From contig CALDSP010000212.1 in assembly GCA_937924465.1 (NCBI GenBank), positions 1 to 6,186 of the forward strand: DNA of 6,186 bases, read 5' to 3'. This stretch comes from an uncultured Leptospiraceae bacterium. Its GTDB lineage: Bacteria > Spirochaetota > Leptospiria > Leptospirales > Leptospiraceae. The translations under genes and the position numbers were made by a program. Under the pieces are notes generated by a model. The model ran no database searches and was not told the DNA's origin. It saw only the letters and a list, made by a program, of their open reading frames with translations. Below, in pieces: positions 1 to 4,667 of the stretch (position 1 is its first letter; each line of letters opens with the position of its first letter).

Positions 1-122
1 ACTTTTTAGATATACAAAATAATTTTTCTTTTGAGAAAAATTCATTAGATAAGCTAACTCTTCTAAAAAATCAGTTTCCAATTTTACTATATAAAAAAAA
101 TCTGAAAACTAATGGAAATTAG
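1..122 (+). CDS. 3' end of an unrecognised upstream gene, overlapping gltX
   Basis: Only the frame beginning at position 3 stays open from the window edge. It reads 39 codons and ends at TAG 120-122; the other two forward frames hit stops within the first 21 bases. The visible tail begins FLDIQNNFSFEK and ends LLYKKNLKTNGN. It is hydrophilic and lysine/asparagine-rich, with no domain I can name. The stop lies 11 bases inside gltX, so the two genes would overlap and gltX translation could be coupled to it. The weak Shine-Dalgarno sequence before gltX fits that. In DNA this AT-rich, a 39-codon open stretch could occur by chance in one of three frames about one time in ten, so this is a moderate call. 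The start and product are outside the window. Confidence 0.5.
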   Translation, partial: FLDIQNNFSFEKNSLDKLTLLKNQFPILLYKKNLKTNGN

Positions 123-1659
123 AACTCGTTTTGCACCATCTCCCACTGGTTTTTTACATGTTGGAGGAGCAAGGACTGCTCTGTTTAATTATTTATATGC
201 CAAAGCAAAAGGTGGTAAATTTATTTTAAGAATTGAAGATACTGACCAAGACCGATCCACATTAGATTCAGAAAAAACAATTTTAGAGTCCATGCAATGG
301 TTGGGTATACACTGGGACGAAGGACCGGACATAGGGGGAGAATACGGACCTTATCGTCAATCAGAGCGTTTAGAAATTTATAAAAAATTTACTAATCTTT
401 TACTAGAAAAAAATTTAGCTTATCGTTGTTTTTGCACGCCTGAAGAATTGGAAGCTAAGAAAAAACAAGCAGATGCTATGGGAATTCCCAACGTTTACGA
501 TGGAGTTCATGCAAACATGACTCCAAAAGAAATCCAAGCAAAGTTAGATGCCAAAGTTCCTTATTCCATTCGTTTTCGTGTACCGCATAAACAAGTGATA
601 GTAGATGATCTCATCCAAGGCAAGGTAAAGTTTGATACCAAGCTCATTGGAGATTTTATTATAGTCAAGTCAGATGGATTTCCTTCTTACAATTATGCTG
701 TTGTGATCGATGACTATTTAATGAAAATTTCTCATGTTATAAGAGGGGTAGGGCATTTATCCAATACTCCACGTCAAATTTTGATTTATGAAGCATTGGG
801 ATTTCCTCTACCCCAATTTGCTCACGTTTCTGAAATTGTAGGCACAGATGGAAAAAAACTTTCCAAACGAGCTGGAGCAACTTCTATTCTAGCTTTTCGA
901 GATTTAGGTTATACAAATGAATGTTTTGCTAATTATATTGCTCTTTTAGGTTGGAGTCCAGAAGATAGCCAAGAATATATAAAAAAGGAAAAACTAGAAA
1001 GAATTTTTGACATAGAAAGATGTTCAAAGTCTCCTGCTATGTTTGATGTATTTAAAAAAATGAGTGAGGAAGAAAAGGAATCTGTTTCCTTGAATTCACT
1101 TACGACGGTTGAACTTGGAAATTATTTAAATCCCAAGTCTAAGTTAAATTGGCTTTCAAATAAGCACATTTGTGATATGGAAATGAATGAACTTATGAAA
1201 GAAATTTCTCCATTTTTAGAGATAGCCAATATTCCTTCTGAATATAAAGATATAAATAATACTACTATACGAGATATAGTTTATTCAATTCGAGTTTATT
1301 TAGATAGACTTTCTCAAGCTCCTCCTTATATTGAAGAGTTTTTCAGAGTAGAAATAAATTTTGAGAATGAGGAAGCAAAACAAATTTTAGAAAATGCAAA
1401 CGCCAAAACCGTTGTTCACGAATTTTATAATTTTCTCCAAAGTTCAAATCCCAAGACTCCTCAAGATTATAAAAATCTAATGGAAGAAGTGGGTAAAAAA
1501 ACAGAACAGAAAGGAAAAAATTTATTTATGCCTATTCGTGTAGCCACTACAGGTAAAACACAAGGGCTTGAACTTCCAATCCTTTTTTCATTGCTTGGAG
1601 TAGAAAAATTACTCAAAAGAATTGCACATTTAACAAAAGAGTCTGTTCTAAAAATTTAA
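112..1659 (+). CDS. gltX: glutamyl-tRNA synthetase (GltX)
   Basis: Class I cytoplasmic aminoacyl-tRNA synthetase. It activates glutamate with ATP and loads it onto tRNA-Glu for translation and, where the C5 pathway exists, for tetrapyrrole synthesis. The 515-residue product opens with RFAPSPTGFLHVGG, where HVGG at 16-19 is the HIGH motif. LRIEDTD follows at 39-45, the Rossmann-fold PSYNYAVVIDD at 191-201, and GKKLSKR at 247-253, the KMSKS loop. The C-terminal half is the helical anticodon-binding region and ends in the typical LFMPIRVATTGKT and LELPILFSLLG blocks. Three things are odd. The usual RGEDH/RAEEW motif reads RGVGH at 211-215. About 28 extra residues lie near 313-341, which helps explain a length above the usual 465-490. 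Only a CxC pair (106, 108) of the zinc knuckle is present. The start is secure: an in-frame TGA at 103-105 leaves ATG 112 as the first candidate, although no good ribosome-binding site precedes it. Confidence 0.97.
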   Translation: MEIRTRFAPSPTGFLHVGGARTALFNYLYAKAKGGKFILRIEDTDQDRSTLDSEKTILESMQWLGIHWDEGPDIGGEYGPYRQSERLEIYKKFTNLLLEKNLAYRCFCTPEELEAKKKQADAMGIPNVYDGVHANMTPKEIQAKLDAKVPYSIRFRVPHKQVIVDDLIQGKVKFDTKLIGDFIIVKSDGFPSYNYAVVIDDYLMKISHVIRGVGHLSNTPRQILIYEALGFPLPQFAHVSEIVGTDGKKLSKRAGATSILAFRDLGYTNECFANYIALLGWSPEDSQEYIKKEKLERIFDIERCSKSPAMFDVFKKMSEEEKESVSLNSLTTVELGNYLNPKSKLNWLSNKHICDMEMNELMKEISPFLEIANIPSEYKDINNTTIRDIVYSIRVYLDRLSQAPPYIEEFFRVEINFENEEAKQILENANAKTVVHEFYNFLQSSNPKTPQDYKNLMEEVGKKTEQKGKNLFMPIRVATTGKTQGLELPILFSLLGVEKLLKRIAHLTKESVLKI

Positions 1660-1807
1660 TTCTTTTTAAACTTTTTAATTCTAGTAAAAAACTTTGTTTT
1701 AAACTTGTGTTCTGTGATAAGACTTGTTTTTCCTTAGTAAGATTTAAAATTTCACGTTTAAACCTTTTTCTAAGTTAGATTATGAATTTATCAAAAAAAT
1801 TTTTTGT
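1660..1807. other. AT-rich spacer after gltX, no gene or clear terminator
   Basis: I see no open frame of coding character on either strand and no RNA gene. A weak imperfect hairpin can be drawn between AGTAAAAAAC (1683-1692) and GTTTTAAACT (1696-1705), but it has two mismatches and no following T run. I therefore do not call it a terminator for gltX. The last part, from 1793, is an A7T6 tract typical of bent DNA or an UP-like promoter upstream element. Confidence 0.5.
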
Positions 1808-1826
1808 TATTTTTTACTAAAAAATA
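1808..1826. repeat. 19-bp perfect palindrome, AT-only arms
   Basis: The sequence TATTTTTTACTAAAAAATA is a 9-1-9 perfect inverted repeat centred on C1817. It sits directly upstream of a TTGACA hexamer, and its centre is 36 bp (about 3.4 helical turns) from the centre of the Fur-type palindrome. It could be a second operator, an UP-like promoter element, or simply an A/T-tract coincidence. As a hairpin it has no trailing T run and all-AU pairing, so it would be a poor terminator. The repeat itself is certain, the function is not. Confidence 0.5.
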
Positions 1827-1827
1827 C

Positions 1828-1833
1828 TTGACA
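1828..1833 (+). promoter_or_regulatory. candidate -35 hexamer TTGACA
   Basis: This is a perfect sigma-70-type -35 hexamer, preceded by A/T tracts (1793-1825) that could act as an UP element. The matching -10 is unclear. At the normal 16-18 bp spacing the sequence falls inside the Fur-type palindrome (about 1850-1857) and matches TATAAT poorly. TATGAT occurs at 1838-1843 and again at 1863-1868, both at the wrong spacing. If the hexamer is used, transcription would start near 1862-1865, at the ATG of the small gene, giving a leaderless or nearly leaderless message. Confidence 0.35.
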
Positions 1834-1844
1834 AAATTATGATT

Positions 1845-1861
1845 TTGAGAATCATTCTCAA
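1845..1861. promoter_or_regulatory. Fur-type operator (TGAGAATCATTCTCA core)
   Basis: TTGAGAATCATTCTCAA is a perfect 8-1-8 inverted repeat centred on C1853. Its 15-base core matches the classical 7-1-7 Fur box TGATAATNATTATCA at all but two positions, and those two changes are symmetric (T to G and A to C). TGAGAAT half-sites are common in genuine Fur operators. The site lies between a TTGACA hexamer and the ATG at 1864, where a bound repressor would block RNA polymerase. A PerR- or other Fur-family regulator (zinc, manganese, peroxide) cannot be excluded from sequence alone. Apart from the distant gltX, only + strand genes flank it, so the natural targets are the small gene and possibly the lipoprotein and barrel genes. 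Confidence 0.65.
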
Positions 1862-1863
1862 TT

Positions 1864-2025
1864 ATGATATGTTCAATCAAAGAACGCAAAACAAAATCTA
1901 TCTTGAAAGCTCTTTTACTTCCAAGTGATTTGAAAGATTTGCAAGTTTCTCAAAGAGAAAAACTACTTTTCAATCTTTTAAACACTAAAAAGACTTCAAA
2001 AGAAGATAAGTCCAAGGAACCTTAA
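1864..2025 (+). CDS. possible small basic protein of unknown function, 53 aa
   Basis: An ATG 3 bp after the Fur-type palindrome opens a 53-codon frame ending at TAA 2023-2025. The product begins MICSIKERKTKSILKALL and ends KTSKEDKSKEP. It is strongly lysine-rich, with a leucine-rich, possibly amphipathic middle (residues 12-40) and a charged tail. It has no signal peptide, no membrane segment and one cysteine (Cys3). I do not recognise a family, and it does not resemble HemP/HmuP-type small iron-regulated proteins. No Shine-Dalgarno sequence is visible, so translation would have to be leaderless or start later (in-frame TTG at 1903 or 1930). Evidence for a real gene is its position right behind a regulatory site in an otherwise gene-free stretch. 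Evidence against is its length and the missing ribosome-binding site. It could also be a remnant of a longer gene. Confidence 0.4.
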   Translation: MICSIKERKTKSILKALLLPSDLKDLQVSQREKLLFNLLNTKKTSKEDKSKEP

Positions 2026-2141
2026 AACTATATCTCATTAAAATTTGTCTTACTCTAAATCAAGGAAGATTCTACAAGTTTTTTATAAAATCTTAAAATG
2101 AATTTAATTTCCTTGTAATAAAAGTTTGTGAAATTCATCTT
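2026..2141. other. spacer before the lipoprotein gene
   Basis: These 116 bp are AT-rich with no gene. AAGATT (2066-2071) and AATCTT (2089-2094) could form a 6-bp stem with a 17-base loop, which is weak. TATAAA at 2084-2089 is -10-like but has no convincing -35 at the right distance. I therefore cannot tell whether the lipoprotein gene has its own promoter or is read through from the Fur-type promoter region. Confidence 0.4.
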
Positions 2142-4667
2142 ATGTTAAAATTTATTTTCAACTTACTTGCAATTTTCTTGATAACCTCTTGTGAAAAGTT
2201 AGAAAGTGAACTTGAAAAAAAAGCCATTCGTTTCTTTAAAAAAGATGTTATTTTAGATCAAGGGTATGTGTATTTTGATAGCATTGGAAACATTCGAGTT
2301 GAGCTTAACAATTTAGAATTTGCAACCAATCCCCTTTATACGGAAGCCTCTTATATTGGAGTTTGGGTGTATCCAAGAAATGCAAATCCGTTACAAATGT
2401 GTTGCCAAGGTCCAAGCTCTGAATGTGGAGAACAGGCTCGCTCTTGTATTAAAGGAGTGGGATTTTCAAATGACTTAGGCTTTTTAGGAAGGCGATACAT
2501 TTTCATTGAGCCACCAAAACCTTTCAACAAGTATGCTGATAAGTATTACATAGACATAAAAGTCTCTGATGCAGCAGGTGTACCAAGAGATTACCAAGGA
2601 GAATACCAGCCGTTTTCAGGTCCCACTAATCCTGTGAAAGATAGGGAAATTTATGATTTATATTTAGGTGTTTTTTATAACGTTTTTCGTGCAGATGGAG
2701 GTCTGCGAGCCATCAATTCTAGCGCTTCTATAGGAAATAAAACTTTGTATACTCGTGTAGACCCTGATTTTTTATCTCCTTTAATTCGAATTGAATCTCG
2801 TTTTTTTTCACAAACCCCAGACGATCCTATAGGTAGCTTTTATGCGATTCCTCATTTAAGTACATGGAGCAAACTCCCACCTTTAGATAGAGATTTGGAC
2901 AAAAGGAAATATTTAAAGATCAATGAAATTGGAAATCGAATCAATGGGATTACAGCAAATGATTATATAGAACTTTACAATCCTACTGACTTTGAAATAT
3001 ATTTAGATGATGTCTATTTATTTCGTTATACGAGTACGAAATGTGCCACACTTCAAGATTATTCTGATAGAGAAAATTTAAGCGGATTAAAAATATCGCC
3101 AAAATCTTATCTACTACTGGCAAGGGAAGGAAGTAGTCTCAATCCCGATTATGTAATGAAAAACGTAATTGTTGGTGAGAATGATTGTTTTGCATTAGTG
3201 ACTGGAAGTAAACCAATTGAAATAGAAGAAGAAGCAGAAACCGATGATTTTAAATTTAATATTTTAAGTAAAGCTAATGCCCTGAAAAATCAAACAACTA
3301 AAGCTGCGATCACGAATATTGACAAACGACTCATTGATTTTGTTGGATTTGCAGATCCCGATAAAACAAATTACTATTTAGGAGAAGGTCCTGCTCCTTA
3401 TCTTGTAGATGGAGTAGCAATTTCAAGATGCTTAAATGGAAATGATACAAGAAATAATAAAGCAGACTTTTGGATAGAATTTCCAACACCTTCAACCGAA
3501 AACAATTGTACTTTTACAAAACATATCAACAATGCAAATGTGGGGGATGTTTTAATTTCAGAAGTTTCCACACGCAACAATATTGGAGGTTGCTCTGACA
3601 CCAACGGAGCAGATGATTTTATTGAAATTATCAATACTTCTAATGAAAAAATCAATTTAGCAGGAGCAAGACTTTATTATGTTACTACTGGTGGAAATGT
3701 AAGTACTTATTATACTTTCGGAAGTTATGTTTTGGCTCCAAACTCTCATGTTGTGGTTTTATCATCTAACGTTGGGTGCTTTAATGATACAAATGTTCCA
3801 AATGCCTTAGTTCGCTCAAGTCCATTTAATTTATCTAGTAATTCTGCGAGTATTGTTCTTACTGCAAATAATTTTTCTTTTCCTACTCCGCAAATCCAAC
3901 CAATACCAAGTCTGGGAAAAACATTTGTTTTGGATTATTTGGGATATGGATCTGATTCAGTTGTATATAAAGGACTTCGGTCAAATCAAGTGGATAATTA
4001 TTCTATAAGCCGTTGTAGTAACAACAACACTAGCAATGCTTTGGATTTTTCAATTGAACAGAACACACCCGGACAGACAAATTCTTGTAGTGGAGCAGTA
4101 CAAATTGCAAGTTTAGATAGAAGCTCTCTTCTTATAACGGAGATTCTTCCAAAGCCGGGTAGTCCTTGTAATGCAAATGATAAGTTTGTAGAAATCTATA
4201 ATACAACCAATCAAAGAATTCAACTAGGAGGTGGAAAGCTTTTCTACATAACGTCCACACCAAATATTGGCACAGGTTATACTTTTGGTTATTCTATAGT
4301 AGAACCAAACTCTTATATTGTTTTATTCAATGCAACAGGAGTGTGTTATTCTTCTCTTGTTGGAGTAAACAGCATATATGGTACTGGTATAAACTTAAGT
4401 TCTGATGGGGCTAGTGTAGCCCTTGGTCGCAATAACGCAAGTATTGATGTAAGTTCCTATCCCAATATTACAGAGGGAAACAATTTTATAATTGATTATG
4501 TGGGATATTATTCTGACTCCAAAATTTTTAAAACGCAAGCCGCTTTATATGGTTCTAATTGTGACAATAGATCTATATTAAGAATTCAACCTAATTTAGA
4601 CACTGGAAATCATTATAATGATTTTATATGTGGAGCAAACAATGGAAATCCGGGAGTATCTAATTAG
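2142..4667 (+). CDS. outer-membrane/surface lipoprotein with three tandem Lamin-Tail-type domains
   Basis: The 841-residue product starts with a type II signal peptide: Lys3, a hydrophobic stretch, and lipobox ITSC with the acylated cysteine at 17. A Glu-rich linker follows. Residues about 35-250 form an N-terminal domain I cannot name, with a cysteine cluster at 87, 88, 95 and 102. Three repeats follow, at about 256-456, 466-649 and 661-841. Each opens with a (K/L)I.EI-like strand and (Y/F)(I/V)E(L/I)(Y/I)N, and closes with an (I/V)D(F/Y)(V/L)G(F/Y) strand and a C-terminal N/C-containing motif. This is the layout of Lamin Tail Domains (LTD), immunoglobulin-like folds found in secreted bacterial proteins and often attached to other domains. 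No nuclease or other catalytic domain is visible, so a binding or structural role at the cell surface is more likely than an enzyme; this is inferred. The start is chosen because ATG 2142 begins the signal peptide and a TAA lies in frame at 2094-2096. There is no clear Shine-Dalgarno sequence. The stop abuts the next gene. Confidence 0.85.
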   Translation: MLKFIFNLLAIFLITSCEKLESELEKKAIRFFKKDVILDQGYVYFDSIGNIRVELNNLEFATNPLYTEASYIGVWVYPRNANPLQMCCQGPSSECGEQARSCIKGVGFSNDLGFLGRRYIFIEPPKPFNKYADKYYIDIKVSDAAGVPRDYQGEYQPFSGPTNPVKDREIYDLYLGVFYNVFRADGGLRAINSSASIGNKTLYTRVDPDFLSPLIRIESRFFSQTPDDPIGSFYAIPHLSTWSKLPPLDRDLDKRKYLKINEIGNRINGITANDYIELYNPTDFEIYLDDVYLFRYTSTKCATLQDYSDRENLSGLKISPKSYLLLAREGSSLNPDYVMKNVIVGENDCFALVTGSKPIEIEEEAETDDFKFNILSKANALKNQTTKAAITNIDKRLIDFVGFADPDKTNYYLGEGPAPYLVDGVAISRCLNGNDTRNNKADFWIEFPTPSTENNCTFTKHINNANVGDVLISEVSTRNNIGGCSDTNGADDFIEIINTSNEKINLAGARLYYVTTGGNVSTYYTFGSYVLAPNSHVVVLSSNVGCFNDTNVPNALVRSSPFNLSSNSASIVLTANNFSFPTPQIQPIPSLGKTFVLDYLGYGSDSVVYKGLRSNQVDNYSISRCSNNNTSNALDFSIEQNTPGQTNSCSGAVQIASLDRSSLLITEILPKPGSPCNANDKFVEIYNTTNQRIQLGGGKLFYITSTPNIGTGYTFGYSIVEPNSYIVLFNATGVCYSSLVGVNSIYGTGINLSSDGASVALGRNNASIDVSSYPNITEGNNFIIDYVGYYSDSKIFKTQAALYGSNCDNRSILRIQPNLDTGNHYNDFICGANNGNPGVSN
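2907..4664 (+). repeat. three tandem Lamin-Tail-type protein repeats inside the lipoprotein
   Basis: The approximate units are 2907-3509, 3537-4088 and 4122-4664. Similarity is at protein level: DYIELYNPTD / DFIEIINTSN / KFVEIYNTTN near the start, LKISPKSYLLLA / YVLAPNSHVVVL / SIVEPNSYIVLF in the middle, and IDFVGFADPD / LDYLGYGSDS / IDYVGYYSDS near the end. Units 2 and 3 are closest to each other. Unit 1 is more diverged and carries an acidic insertion (residues about 358-370). Each unit has exactly four cysteines. DNA identity is low enough that recent duplication or recombination between units is not suggested. Confidence 0.75.
4652..4656 (+). promoter_or_regulatory. likely ribosome-binding site for the barrel gene, inside the lipoprotein gene
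   Basis: GGGAG lies within the last codons of the lipoprotein gene, 11 bases before ATG 4668. It is the only purine-rich Shine-Dalgarno-like stretch near this start. The spacing is a little longer than ideal. With the stop and start codons touching, terminating ribosomes would be placed to reinitiate, so coupled translation is likely. Confidence 0.4.

Noticed and set aside
1683..1705. Possible rho-independent terminator after gltX
   Set aside because: The stem has two central mismatches, is nearly all A/T and is not followed by a T run.
1808..1826. AT palindrome read as a terminator
   Set aside because: It has only A-U pairs, a three-base loop at most and no trailing T run; position beside TTGACA fits a promoter element better.
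1828..1868. TTGACA paired with TATGAT at 1863-1868 as a standard promoter
   Set aside because: The spacing is 29 bp, far beyond the 15-19 bp that sigma-70-type polymerase tolerates; the nearer TATGAT at 1838-1843 is only 4 bp away.
3398..3655. 85-codon open frame on the minus strand
   Set aside because: It lies entirely inside the lipoprotein gene, antisense to LTD repeats 1 and 2, and has no recognisable protein features.
2142..4667. LTD lipoprotein as a secreted nuclease or phosphoesterase
   Set aside because: LTDs often accompany such enzymes, but no catalytic motif for these families is visible in the N-terminal domain or between the repeats.
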